A stretch of DNA of 64,000 nucleotides from Apium graveolens (GCF_009905375.1 NC_133650.1:290086423-290150422), one strand, 5' to 3'; shown: positions 37,600 to 50,029, counted from the first letter of the stretch. Notes: a model not told the origin generated them from the sequence alone. Numbers and translations are program-made.

Positions 37600-37612
37600 A
37601 TCTCCCCCAACT
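37600..37612 (-). promoter_or_regulatory. Polypurine tract of SIRE-A
   Basis: The - strand reads GTTGGGGGAGAT immediately before the LTR start. This primes plus-strand DNA synthesis during retrotransposition. The SIRE-B element has the almost identical TTGGGGGAGAT at 62700-62710. Confidence 0.85.
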
Positions 37613-37803
37613 TGTAAATTAGCATAATATACAAGTTCAACAAATATTTGATGATGTCAAAAATATTAAGTACAAATGCATGAGAATTTGACTAGATAAC
37701 TACAACTTACAGTCCTTTTAGCTTTACCATCTTAAGGTCTGATAACAGCTTCAGTATGTAAACACTTTCAGAATTTAAGCAGTTGTAGATCTTTGACTTG
37801 GCT

Positions 37804-38355
37804 TCAATTTCTGATCTCTTTGATACCAGGAGTTGTTCTGAGATAGTTCTTCAACAAACATCTCTCAGCATATTCAAGTTCATTGACCATCATCCTTTTA
37901 GCATTTATCAATTCAGCTATATCTTCACCAGTTTGAAAAATAGCTGCTTTGAGATCATTTATCTTAGCTTTTCTTATCTCCAGATCTAGCCTGATCAGAT
38001 ATGCCTTGTCAGACTCTAAATTGAATTCCACGGCCTTATAACCCACAAAAGTAGTTATAATCTTAGCAGAGTTAGGCTTCATATCGACAATATCACCTTT
38101 GTGAACTCTGTACTGGGGACAATATGTGCTGTCAGACTTTATAGAATAAAGCTTCTTCTGTCTTTGAATTTGTGACTTTAAATAACCTGCAACACTATCT
38201 GTTAATCTGTTTTTCACTTGAAGTAGGAATAGAACATGTTCCAGTTCTTCAAAATACTTCAGTGGTATAGCATTCTGCCTGATATGGTATACCCTTCCAT
38301 CTGTCATAAAATATAACAAGATATGTTCTTTCAAAAAGGTATGGTAAACCATTTG
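37804..38355 (-). pseudogene. SIRE-A extra ORF, C-terminal 180 residues
   Basis: Extra 3' ORF of SIRE-lineage elements, of unknown function (sometimes called env-like). The open frame has conserved-looking blocks (VYHIRQNAIPLKYFEELEHV, VKNRLTDSVAGYL, LEFNLESDKAYLIRL-like EFNLESDKAYLIRLDLEIRKA, ELEYAERCLLKNYLRTT). It is helical and charged with no membrane segment. It ends about 190 bp before the PPT. The equivalent SIRE-B part is 61790-62521. Its upstream part is missing at 38356 because of the inserted block. Confidence 0.65.
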
Positions 38356-38356
38356 T

Positions 38357-38888
38357 TGTTATTCCCAAGGAACTAACAATGAGATTTACAGAAGGGGGGT
38401 TGAATGTAAATCTCAAAACTTTTTCAAGTTTTGAGCAGTTTCAAAAGCTAAGTGTATGATGAACAGATGTGTGTTAATTGCTTTGAGCAGGTGCAGACAG
38501 ATGTATATTCAAGTGTAAAGAACACAAAGGCTTTTAAAAACTTTTCTGATGGATTTGTTGTTCCACCAGAGATGTGTATTTCAGAAAATCTGTGATATAA
38601 AGAATTGATCACAGCTGCTTTCTAGTACAAACTAGATGATTTTCTCTCTATGTTTTTCTAAACAGCTCTGGAAAATTTACATCTAATTACTAGCTGCAAC
38701 TTGGTTTATATATCACCAAGTTTACAAGTGAAGAGAAAGATAAAATACAATTATAAAATAGTTCTTCACATGTTTCTTCTTCATTTCTCTATCCAATGCA
38801 ATCTAAGATAATCTGTGAATCTTTGAATACTTCCTTGTTTGAACCAGAATGGAAATGCTGCTTTTTCTTGATTCCTCCAAGAGGTTTC
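38357..38888 (-). repeat. Copia LTR fragment inserted in the SIRE-A extra ORF
   Basis: On the - strand it ends with ATTCAACCCCCCTTCTGTAA and then CCTTGGGAATAACA. The CAACCCCCCTTCT block is the same conserved element that sits near the end of the SIRE-B LTRs (51560 and 63731). Its other end is replaced by the Angela-like LTR at 38889. No internal region goes with it. The orientation is inferred from the CAACCCC block. Confidence 0.5.
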
Positions 38889-40597
38889 TGAAAGAGATAT
38901 GTCTTAAGTCCAATCATGTATGAGGATTTAAGAATAACTTTTATGTAATCTATTTTGATTTCATTGATATTAATAAAAGACTTGTTTTGTTTTTATTGCA
39001 GACTCTATCTATTTAAATATTTAAATAAGATATACCATAATTTAGAGTAAAGCTTTTTATGAATTGTGATGAAATCATAATAATGAGACCTAAAAGATGA
39101 TAACTCTAAACTTAAATAGTTCCTGGTCGTAGGATTACTAACTGGTAATTAATAATCCGCAAAGATCGGTACATACTATGCTTGCTTCATTATGAAGGAT
39201 GTCTGTTCTCATAGACATTTGTGTGGTGACACTATAGCTAGTATGTAGGTGCTTATTATAGAATAAGTTCACTGAACATGACTCACACAGCTGAACAACT
39301 GATGGAGTTCACTCACGTGTCAGCAGTTGTTCACATAGTGATAGTTGTACAAGTATCCTTAGACTTGGGGTCATCATAGTCATCTTGTGTACACTGAACT
39401 ATACTTTGGTTTAGTTCTTAGTCTCAAGGGACAATTATAAGGGCTCTACTGGGTATATGAATTTGTACACGAAGATAGTGTATGATCAATAAATGATCTA
39501 CCCCTTCCAGTGTAGGAAGAGAATGTTCAATGCTGATCCACTTATGTTAGTTCAGAAATCTCTGGTCAGAGTGAATGAAATTAGAAAGGAGTTTCTAATT
39601 TACATTAAATAGAACTAAGCATAGTGAATGGGAAAGCAAATGATTAAATAAGATAGGCTTGACACAAGTTCCATGCCTTGTATTTAATCGTGACATTGCA
39701 GGGTAGAAGGAATTAATTGTACGGTAACTACTCACTAAACAGGTTCTTGGTATTCTAAGCAGTGAATTCGTATTATCCGGATAGTCGCGATATACTGAGA
39801 AGTATCCCTCACGATGTAGAATAAATATGATTAATTAATTAATCATATTTAATGAATTAGAGAATTTATATAAATAATGATAAAATAGTTTTATTTATTA
39901 TTTATTTCTACTACCGGCTTAATATTGAACCTACAGGGTCACACCATAAAAGAGAATGATTTAATGGTGGAGGAATTAATTAATAATGGCTGATAATTAT
40001 TTATTTATGAAATAAATAATTAATTGGCAAATTTAATAATTGATTAAATGAGATTTAATTGATTATAAATTAATTAAGAAAAGGTTCTTAATATTATTAA
40101 TTAAGAATTTAATTTTTGGAAATTAAATCAAGTGAGAGAATTATTTCTAAAGAGTTTAGAAAAAGGATTAATAATTAAAAGGTGTTTTAATTATTAGTGA
40201 GAATAATAAAGGGTTAATAATAATAATATTTTATGGGAAAATTTTCAGCTGAAAATTTTGCCTATAAATATACTATTATAGACCCTATTTTTGCCTCAAC
40301 CAAAAAGATTTACAAAACCCTAATTCTCTCCATCTCCTCCTCCTTCATTACATCGTTTTCTTGGTGGATACCGGTGGAGTGCTTCATACTTGAGGAGCAG
40401 CTACTAAGGATCTCCGTTCATCGTTTTTGGATCGCCATTAAAGACCTCCATCTTTCCATTAACGTAAAGCTTCTTAAGGTAAATATACTGAACTACGAAT
40501 TAAATATTATTTTTCGCATGGATCCTGCGGAGGGTTTCGGTTTTTTTTAAGATTTAAATTTACGTTTTCGCTGTGTTTATGTGCTAAAAACCCTTCA
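38889..40597 (+). repeat. Angela-like copia 5' LTR (copy A), about 1.7 kb
   Basis: It starts TGAAAGAGATATGTCTTAAG and ends CTAAAAACCCTTCA, directly followed by a primer binding site. The same sequence recurs at 43504-45039 and, inverted, at 45048-46697. Its size of 1709 bp fits the Angela lineage. A TATA-like CCTATAAATATAC lies at 40261-40273. The short open frame over 40233-40550 is transcribed LTR and not a gene. Confidence 0.85.
40261..40273 (+). promoter_or_regulatory. TATA box of the Angela-like LTR
   Basis: CCTATAAATATAC, about 330 bp before the LTR end, is repeated in copies B (44704-44716) and C (- strand near 45325). It is the expected U3/R promoter. Function is inferred. Confidence 0.6.
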
Positions 40598-40598
40598 A

Positions 40599-40610
40599 TG
40601 GCATCAGAGC
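40599..40610 (+). promoter_or_regulatory. Primer binding site of the Angela-like element
   Basis: TGGCATCAGAGC, one change from the classical initiator-Met tRNA complement TGGTATCAGAGC of plant copia elements, two bases after the LTR end. It fixes the direction of the element as + strand. Confidence 0.85.
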
Positions 40611-42512
40611 TACTTGCGAAAAGTTTTTAATTCATTTATGGGTTTAACTGTTTTCGATATATGAGCATGTACGTGATTCGCCATGATTTGATGTTGATAT
40701 AATATCTTATATATGTATGGTTTTGAATATATGATATTCATGTGAGTTGTATAATCATAAGATGATTATGTAATCCGTATATATACTGATATATACATGA
40801 TTTATGTTTATTCTAATTATGAGAATCATATTAGATACGGATTCTGAATTGGCTGTTGCAGATTTGCTGAAATCTGGGTCTGGTGTCCGATTTACGCAAA
40901 CGAATACCATATTCCATAGGTAAACGAGCGTCTGAACAAAACTGATAGCTAAAGCTATCAACGACTCGTCTGTAAGGCGTTTGACGTCGTTTACTTCCCG
41001 TAAACAATGATTCTTGTTTTTCTGATTTGATTATGATTTTTCTGATTTTTGTCATATTTTCTTTTTATGATTAGATCATGGATAATATGATATGTTAAGA
41101 TCAGATTATGTGTTTTAACATGCTTTTATGTATTGTATGAGCATGGTGGATGATTATGCCTTTCGACCTTAGTGTAATGGATTTGGTTTTGGTTTTAAAT
41201 ACGACTTGCATGTCGTCAATCTTTGTAATCATAAATCTCGAATGTAACTCGAGTTATTCTTGTAAGTTCATTAGATTAGTTTTACTTTCAATAATGTAAT
41301 GTAATTGAAGACTCAAGAAGGCTATCCAATGGAGGTGATACAAAGAAGAAGACGAGGCATACAAGAAGTCTAAACAAAGAAGAAAACTTATGTAATAAGT
41401 AGTTGTATATATTTGCATCACCATATTAGATTGACCTTGATCTTTATCATGAGCTTGATAAAGATCACATAGGATGGGGCCATAACCAAACAAATTTACT
41501 TTATTGCACTTTACATTTACTTGTTTATTTAATTTTATATATGAGATATATGCCTATGTTTACCATGCGATGATAGATTTAGGTGAACTTAAATCAATAT
41601 AAGGCGTGCTCTAGAAAATCTAGAATAGGAATCGTTTCTTGCCTTAACAATAAATATTATGAATACGATCATGAGATTCTTATGTTTATGAAACACGTAA
41701 TTGAATATGAATTTTCAATATTGAGAGAAATGATGATTTTGTCAACAACAGATTTCTATCTGTAAGAAAGGGTTATTAAGTGACGCCTCTTGACAATGCT
41801 CCACCCGATCTGGGAATCATCTGATTATCGATTATTGATTTGAAATATTTAACTTAAAAGGAAGAATCTCTTTATAAAATGATCATGATTGTAACGTAAT
41901 ATAATTCCTCTAAAATTAAATAATATCAAGTAGTAATTGGCCAATGACACAATGGGTTTTTGTCGGTCATAGCCTTTCAACATGGTAGAAAGTGGTTCTT
42001 AAATCATTGTCGTTTCGTGCTACAGCCGAGGGCTTTGATTTCGAAATAAGAAATACTTTTCTATTACATAGAGATGTGTACATTGAATTAGAATCTAAAG
42101 GTCGGTACGTGCTACAGCCGTGGGCCGTTGGAGACTGATTCAATTGTACGAAATGTTGGGTTAGACTTGACTTAGAATATTGAGTTTGTCGTGCCACAGC
42201 CGTGACTCAATTATTCAAGAGGCTAAACTTATATTAGGGAATAACATAAGATGTAATTGACAAGAGTTGTCTGCCTATTGAACATCACATGACGTTCCGT
42301 GCCACAGCCGAGGTTGTGTGATGGAATGTAGGATCCCTATTCCCACTAGCATTATGAATGCTTAATTTTCACTTAGGGGGTTGAAAAAATTAGATAAACT
42401 AGTGGGAGACACTTATGAATAAAGACCCGATTCATATAGTATTTTGAAATGAAATTGAATATTTGCTAAGTGTTGTTATGTGTTTATCATTTACAGATTT
42501 ATTATATTCGTC
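40611..42512 (+). other. Untranslated leader of the Angela-like element
   Basis: About 1.9 kb without a gag frame. The distal part (42016-42313) holds four copies of CGTGC(T/C)ACAGCCG at 82-108-bp spacing. No gene is seen. Confidence 0.6.
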
Positions 42513-43503
42513 ATGTCTTCTGCACTATCACTCCGGAGCATACTAGATGCTCACAAGTTGACTGGTCCTAATTTAGCTGTTTGTTTTCACTGTAACAAGT
42601 TGGGGCACTGGAAGAGGAACTGCAAGGTTTACCTTGCAGAATTGAAGAAGAAGAAGGGTAGTAAGACTACCGCTTCTGATTCAGGCATGTTCATGATCGA
42701 AGTTAATATGTCACTAGGTCAAATTTCTACTTGGGTATTAGATACCGCCTGTGGTTCTCATATTTGCAATTCGTTGCAAGGACTAAAGGGAAGTAGGACT
42801 CTTGAAAAAGATGAGGTGATTCTACGTATGGGCAATGGAGCAAGGGTTGCAGCCATATCTGTAGGATCATTTAGTTTACATATGCCTACGGGCAAGACTA
42901 TTATTTTGAATAATTGTTATTACGTTCCCTCTATTCTGAGGAATATTGTTTCTATTTCTATGTTGGATGTGGATGGTTTTTTATTTATTATTAAGAATAA
43001 TGAATGTTCTATCCTTTGAGATAATATTTTTTTTGGACGTGACATTTTAAATAATGGTTTGTATGTATGTGACGTAGAGCATGATTTACCTCAGATTGAA
43101 CAAACTAATAAAAGAAAACGAGATGATGAAAATCTAACCTATTTATAGCACTGTAGGCTAGGTCATATTAGTGAAAATAGACTGCGGACATTGCATAAGG
43201 AAGGGTTACTTGACCCCTTTGATTTTGAATCATATCCTACATGCGAGTCTTGTATATTGGGTAAAATGACCAAATCTCTATTTAGTGGACATGGAGAGAG
43301 GGATGCAGATTTGCTATGATTGGTACACACAGATGTATGTGGACCAATGTCCACGCAAGTCATGGGTGGATTTTCGTACTTCGTTACTTTTATAGATGAT
43401 AAATCTAGATTCGGATATGTGTATTTGATGAAACACAAGTCTGAAGTCTTTGAAAAGTTCAAAGAATATAAACATGAAGTGGAGAAACAAACCAAACACA
43501 GTT
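42513..43503 (+). pseudogene. Angela-like gag-pol relic: gag start, zinc knuckle, protease, start of integrase
   Basis: ATG at 42513 opens MSSALSLRSILDAHKLTGPN, the usual gag start. It then jumps straight to the zinc knuckle CFHCNKLGHWKRNC, so the capsid part of gag is deleted in frame. Protease follows with the active-site block WVLDTACGSHICN (Asp-Thr-Ala in place of the usual Asp-Ser-Gly). The pre-integrase zinc motif (HCRLGH, then CESCILGKMTK) and the integrase start (VHTDVCGPM, YFVTFIDDKSRFGYVYLMKHKSE) are recognisable and fit the Angela clade. Stops at 43018, 43147 and 43317 break it. At about 43503 it runs directly into LTR copy B, so the rest of pol is gone. Confidence 0.8.
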
Positions 43504-45039
43504 TATGGATTGTGATGAGATCATAATATTGAGACCTAAAAGATGATAACTCTAAACTTAAATAGTTCCTCGTCGTAGGATTACTAACTGGTAATTAATA
43601 ATCCGCAAAGATCGGTACATACTATGCTTACTTCATTATGAAGGATGTCTGTTCTCATAGACATTTGTGTGGTGACACTATAGCTAGTATGTAGGTGCTT
43701 ATTATAGAATAAGTTCACTGAGCATGACTCACACAGCTGAACAATTGATGGAGTTCACTCACGTGTCAGCAGTTGTTCACATAGTGATAGTTGTACAAGT
43801 ATCCTTAGACTTGAGGTCATCATAGTCATCTTGTGTACACTGAACTATGCTTTGGTTTAGTTCTTAGTCTCAAGGGACAATTATAAGGGCTCTACTGGGT
43901 ATATGAATTTGTACACGAAGATAGTGTATGATCAATAAAGGATCTACACCTTCCAGTGTAGGAAGAGAATGTTCAATGCTGATCCACTTATGTTAGTTCA
44001 GGAATCTCTGGCCAGAGTGAATGAAATTAGAAAGGAGTTTCTAATTTACATTAAATAGAACTAAGCATAGTGAATGGGAAAGCAAGTGATTAAATAAGAT
44101 AGGCTTGACACAAGTTCCATGCCTTGTATTTAATCGTGACATTGCAGGGTAGAAGGAATTAATTGTATGGTAACTACTCACTGAATAGGTTCTCGGTATT
44201 CTAAGCAGTGAATTCGTATTATCCTGATAGTTGCGATATGCTGAGAAGTATCCCTCACGATGTAGAATAAATATGATTAATTAATTAATCATATTTAATG
44301 AATTAGAGAATTTATATAAATAATGATAAAATAGTTTTATTATTATTTATTTCTACTAACGGCTTAATATTGAACCTACAGGATCACACCATAAAAGAGA
44401 ATGATTTAATGGTGGAGGAATTAATTAATAATGGCTGATAATTATTTATTTATGAAATAAATAATTAATTGGAAAATTTAATAATTGATTAAATGAGATT
44501 TAATTGATTATAAATTAATTAAGAAAAGGTTCTTAATATTATTAATTAAGAATTTAATTTTTGGAAATTAAATCAAATGAGAGAATTATTTCTAAATAGT
44601 TTAGAAAAAGGATTAATAATTAAAAGGTGTTTTAATTATTAGTGAGAATAATAAAGGGTTAATAATAATAATATTTTATGGCAAAATTTTCAGCTGAAAA
44701 TTTTGCCTATAAATATACTATTATAAACCCTATTTTTGCCTTAACCAAAAAGATTTACAAAACCCTAATTCTCTCCATCTCCTCCTCCTTCATTACATCG
44801 TTTTCTTGGTGGATACCAGTGGAGTGCTTCACACTTGAGGAGCAGCTGCTAAGGATCTCTGTTCATTATTCTTGGATCGCCATTAAAGACCTGCATCTTT
44901 CCATTAACATAAAGCTTCTTAAGGTAAACATACCGAACTACAAATTAAATATTATTTTTCGCATGGATCCTGCGGAGGGTTTCAGTTTTTTTTTTAAGAT
45001 TAAATTTATGTTTTCGCTGCGTTTATGTGCTAAAAACCC
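43504..45039 (+). repeat. Angela-like LTR copy B, truncated at its 5' side
   Basis: Aligns with 39067-40590 of copy A at high identity, starting in mid-LTR right after the integrase relic. It ends CTAAAAACCCA without the final TTCA. It is the + strand arm of the large palindrome with copy C. Confidence 0.85.
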
Positions 45040-45047
45040 AGTATGTT

Positions 45048-46697
45048 TAATCTTAAAAAAAAATGAAACCCTTCGCAATATGTTTAATTCGTAGTTCAGT
45101 ATATTTACCTTAAGAAGCTTTATGTTAATGGAAAGATGGAGGTCTTTAATAGCGATCCAAGAACGATGAACGGAGATCCTTAGCAGCTGCTCCTCAAGTG
45201 TGAAGCACTCCACCGGTATCCACCAAGAATACGATGTAATGAAGGAGGAGGAGATGGAGAGAATTAGGGTTTTGTAAATCTTTTTGGTTGAGGCAAAAAT
45301 AGGGTTTATAATAGTATATTTATAGGCAAAATTTTTAGCTGAAAATTTTGCCATAAAATATTATTATTATTAACCCTTTATTATTCTCACTAATAATTAA
45401 AACACCTTTTAATTATTAATCCTTTTTCTAAACTCTTTAGAAATAATTCTCCCACTTGATTTAATTTCCAAAAATTAAATTCTTAATTAATAATATTAAG
45501 AACCTTTTCTTAATTAATTTATAATCAATTAAATCTCATTTAATCAATTATTAAATTTGTCGATTAATTATTTATTTCATAAATAAATAATTATCAGCCA
45601 TTATTAATTAATTCCTCCACCATTAAATCATTCTCTTTTATGGTGTGATCTTGTAGGTTCAATATTAAGCCGGTAGTAGAAATAAATAATAACAAAACTA
45701 TTTTATCATTATTTATATAAATTCTCTAATTCATTAAATATGATTAATTAATTAATCATATTTATTCTACATCGTGAGGGATACTTCTCAGCATATCGCG
45801 ACTATCCGGATAATACGAATTCACTGCTTAGAATACCAAGAACCTATTCAGTGAGTAGTTACCGTACAATTAATTCCTTCTACCCTGCAATGTCACGATT
45901 AAATACAAGGCATGGAACTTGTGTCAAGCTTATCTTATTTAATCACTTGCTTTCCCATTCACTATGCTTAGTTCTATTTAATGTAAATTAGAAACTACTT
46001 TCTAATTTCATTCACTCTGGTCAGAGATTCCTGAACTTACATAAGTGGATCAGCATTGAACATTCTCTTCCTACACTGGAAGGGATAGATCCTTTATTGA
46101 TCATACACTATCTTCGTGTACAAATTCCTATACCCAGTAGAGCCCTAATAATTATCCCTTGAGACTAAGAACTAAACCAAAACATAGTTCAGTGTACACA
46201 AGATGACTATGATGACCTCAAATCTAAGGATACTTGTACAACTATCACTATGTGAACAACTGCTGACACGTGAGTGAACTCCATCAGTTGTTCAGCTGTG
46301 TGAGTCATGTTCAGTGAACTTATTCTATAATAAGCACCTACATACTAGCTATAGTGTCACCACACAAATGTCTTTGAGAACAGACATCCTTCATAATGAA
46401 GCAAGCATAGTATGTACCGATCTTTGCGGATTATTAATTACCAGTTAGTAATCCTACGACCAAGAACTATTTAAGTTTAGAGTTATCATCTTTTAGGTCT
46501 CATTATTATGATCTCATCACAATCCATAAAAAGCTTTACTCTAAACTGTGGTATATCTTATTTAAATATTTAAATAGATAGAGTCCGTAATAAAAACAAA
46601 ACAAGCCTTTTATTAATATCAATGAAATCAAAACAAATTACATAAAAGTTATTCCTAAATCCTCATACATGATTGGACTTAGGACATATCTCTTTCA
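45048..46697 (-). repeat. Angela-like LTR copy C, inverted
   Basis: Reverse complement of copies A and B, starting TGAAAGAGATATGTCC at 46697. Its 3' end meets that of copy B at about 45040. The distal 120 bp is rearranged around a TTTAATCTTAAAAAAAAA segment that pairs with the same sequence in B. It sits directly against the SIRE-A extra ORF (46698). Confidence 0.85.
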
Positions 46698-48045
46698 TTA
46701 CCAGTATCAGAACTTATTCTTCTCCCAGTATCAGAACTTGTTCCTTGACTTGTAATTCTAGCTTTACTTGATGAAAATCCTTTGCCTTGACCTTGACTTC
46801 TACCCTTGTCAGAGTTTCCCTGGTCATCATTTCCATCATCCTTTCCCTTCAGTGCTTGAGTAGATTTGTATTTGGACTTAATCACTTTCTCCCCCTTTTT
46901 GGCATCAGCGGGTAAAAGAAGAGAGACAAGCAATTCCACTGAGGATTGGATCTCATTGAGTTGAGTTTGCTGAGAAGCTTGATTCTTTAAAATTTCATCA
47001 ATCTAAGTTTGTTGCTTCTCCTGAGTTTTCTCAATGTAGGCAATTCTGTCAAAGGCTGGCTTGAGAAATCTATTTTTTTCAAATTTCACATTCATATCTT
47101 GCTGGATCAAGGTTTCTTGAATTTTGTTTACCTTGGCATGAGTTGTTGAGTGTAGACCTTGAAGGTGCCTAGTACTCAATGCAATAACTCTCAGTTGTGC
47201 CTTGAAATCATCATTTATCAGCATTTCATCAGCTTTTGCCAGATGCTCAGCAAGAATCTTTTCAGAAGGAACAAAACTAACTGTGTTCCATTCCTTAGTC
47301 CACTCCTTTCCTCTAGAAGTTTCACTCCAAGTTACTGGTGCTTCCTTAACAAACTTCTTGATTAGATCAGCTTTATGAACTGTTTGTTGAGGTGCATGTC
47401 CTGATGGACCAGCTGCATCATCATTTAGATTGGTAGCAGCTTCACCAGTAGTTTCCTCATTGGCAGCATCAGAACTTGCAGATCTTGTAGTATCAGCATC
47501 CTCTGATAAAATAGTAGTATGTGAGGCTATAGAGGCTTTAACATCATCCTCTAAATTCTGATCTGCAGCCAGGTTCTGATCAACATCCAAAATTGATGTT
47601 GTTGGTGGAGCTTCCAAGTACAAAACCTCAGGCACAATCAAGTTATGAATATCAATTTCAGCACCTGTACCTGGTTCTTCAGTATGTACTGGATCAACTA
47701 TATGTGACATAGGAGGTGTAGGCACTCTATCTGGAGCAGTTTCTGGTTGTGCAGAAGGAAGTGATTTAATAACAATTGGTTCTGTTGAGATCAGAGATTC
47801 CTGATCCCCTTCCTTAGCTGCTTCCACTACATATTCTGAATCTGACTCAACTATGTCCCTGTAAGCTCTCTGTTTCTTTAATTTCTTCAAAGGTGGAGAC
47901 ACTGTAGGAGCTTTATCATCAGAATTTAACTTTCTAAGCCTTTTGAGGGGCCTAGAACTCCCAGTTACAGTATCTTTCTGAGAAGAGACCTTCTGAGCTT
48001 CTACAACAACAGGTTCTGATATTGGAACCTGTTCCTCAGTTGTTT
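46698..48045 (-). pseudogene. SIRE-A extra ORF, central part
   Basis: Open from about 48045 to the LTR boundary with a single in-frame TAG at 47003 (probably from CAG). It encodes a Ser/Thr/Asp-rich, then helical protein: SRPLKRLRKLNSDDKAP, PPLKKLKKQRAYRDIVESDS (possible basic nuclear signals), WSETSRGKEWTKEWNTVSFV, and a coiled coil leading to LLVSLLLPADAKKGEK. No transmembrane segment or signal peptide is seen, so an envelope role is not supported. The tail carries CAGTATCAGAACTT words (46703-46745). It ends against Angela LTR C. Confidence 0.65.
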
Positions 48046-48307
48046 CCTCAAATCAACAGAATTTAATCAAAACATTCATCACAAAATAATATTAAAAATC
48101 GATGAAGTAAAGATTAATAAATTGCAATTAAACATGCACAGTCACATAATTTGAGAAATAAAGATCAAATTTTGCAATTAAAGAAAATTTCATTGATATA
48201 TCAGATGAGTACATTTCATGAAATTTGTCAATTACATGCAAAAAGTATAAGATAGTCCTATTCTACGATTCTTAACATCAACAGCCTTAGTCTTAGTCTA
48301 AGAAGAC

Positions 48308-48580
48308 CTAACGACTACTTCTTCCGCTGCTGACGAAGAGCACTGCAAGACGAATGATTCGTTCTTGCTGACGGAGAGCTTCTCTCCTTTCCTCTTCCAA
48401 CCTATCAAGATGGAGGTGATACTCCATTGATAAGAACAAGAGTTCTGAGTGAACCTCTTGTGGAACTGAGTTCCAAAGCTCTTCAGGAATGGCGGTGACA
48501 TGCCATTCATGTTGCCATTGATCACAACTTAACTCGATGTTAAAGGTTTTATAGTTCAGGAACAAGTTGAAATGAACCAT
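48308..48580 (-). CDS. SIRE-A small ORF at the start of the extra-ORF region, 90 residues
   Basis: ATG at 48580 opens MVHFNLFLNYKTFNIELSCD and the frame ends at 48308 with LFVSSGRSSR. It is helical and charged (LDRLEEERREALRQQERIIRL). It follows a TATA-like box and an AC/CT-rich leader and precedes the longer extra ORF on the same strand. I do not recognise a family. It may be an independent small protein or the first part of the extra ORF with a lost link. Confidence 0.5.
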   Translation of the reverse strand: MVHFNLFLNYKTFNIELSCDQWQHEWHVTAIPEELWNSVPQEVHSELLFLSMEYHLHLDRLEEERREALRQQERIIRLAVLFVSSGRSSR

Positions 48581-48654
48581 TTTTGTTGATTTGAATAAAA
48601 AGAGAGTGAGTTTGTGAGAAAATGAAAGATGTTTTGGCTGGAATGAATAGTCGG

Positions 48655-48663
48655 TATAAATAG
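48655..48663 (-). promoter_or_regulatory. TATA-like box upstream of the SIRE-A extra ORFs
   Basis: The - strand reads GGCTATTTATACC about 80 bp before the ATG at 48580, followed by a leader rich in C, A and T. SIRE-B has a comparable arrangement at 57839. Promoter activity is inferred. Confidence 0.45.
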
Positions 48664-50029
48664 CCAAAGAATACCAAGGGACGCGAGGACTGGTTAAAAA
48701 TTACAAGTAAAAATAATGACCCCTCGACTCCCTAGACTAATGTGTAATAATAACAGTCAGTTAAAGATCTAAAGCCAGAGTTAATGGGCACGGGATATAA
48801 TAACAATTATTGTGCGCATGCAGTTTTTCAAGACATACACGCTAACCACTAACCCATAATGATTATGACTGTTTTATCTCACATTAACCAATATTCTGTA
48901 AAAATATTATCGTTCAAGTAATGACCAGAGATAAACCAAGTAAATAAATACTGTCACGTCAGCATCAGAACTTGATTATTATCAGAATTTAAAAGTCATC
49001 AGAATATGGCTCCTTAACTCAAAAAGTGAATGTTTATTCCTGTAATTCTTCACACAAATACTGATATGGTTTCATCAGAACTTAATCATCGGAACTTCCA
49101 TCAGAACTTGTCCTCAGAATTTATGCAATCTGACACATAAACTGTTCATCTAAAACAACATTTATCACCACAGTAATTTTCATCATTCATATGGAGTGTA
49201 AGTGTGTGCATTAAGCTAAATATCAGACAAAAAGTAAAGTCTGATTCACTTCAGTACATCTTAGAAATAAGGCATAATTAAGAACTTTTCTCAAAATCTG
49301 TCATTATTCTGAAGCCTACTTTAGAATGAGTTCATGCATGAGTCCACCTCAACTGTTTTGTGCTCATTTTATGCATCTTTTGAAATTTCATTTTACAGTG
49401 GATTCTCAGTGTAAGTGAGTCACGACTGCTTATCAGAATTTATGTTGTTATCAGAGTATTTCTCCAGTAATCATAGAGTGTGAAAAGTCACCAAGATTTT
49501 TTTTTTTGCTTTTCTAATGCATATTTCTTAATACCAGCAATGCACATGGGTCTTCCCTTCCACATTTTTTACTCTAGATCTCAAAGGAGTACCTGATATA
49601 TATTTCTTTTATTTTTCTTTTTCTTTTGATAAGTGAGGCTTATCAGCACTTGGTACATCCATCAAATTTACAAACATCAGAACTTAACAGATAAGAAGCA
49701 CTATTCTAGTTTTTGACTTAGTAATAAGATACACAATGTAAACTTAACTAAGCTCAATATCAGAATTTGCTTATGTTAAAAGATTTCCACATAAACAATT
49801 ACTTCAAACATGCGATCTTTAGTATATTAAAGACTACTAGGTCAGCATCTAGCACAGTTATCCTCATTGGATTGAATAGTCACAGAAACATTCATATCAC
49901 TACCAGAGTTTAGAAATTCATATCAGACAACAATCTGCACTTAAGCAAATTTTAATGCAAGCACAGAATACACAAAGATAGTAATATCTGTAAATACTGA
50001 TCATAAAATCTGATGTATCAAAACATAAA
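48664..50029 (-). other. SIRE-A spacer between RNase H and the extra ORF
   Basis: About 1.35 kb with no long open frame. The half nearest RNase H matches 7305-7734 of copy 1. It is dense in ATCAGAACTT/AAGTTCTGAT words (for example 48964, 49076, 49100, 49677). No RNA gene is seen. Confidence 0.6.

Noticed and set aside
44678..45354. Two mirror-image open frames (+ and -) as protein genes
   Set aside because: They are the transcribed part of the Angela-like LTR read from both arms of the palindrome. A third copy is at 40233-40550.
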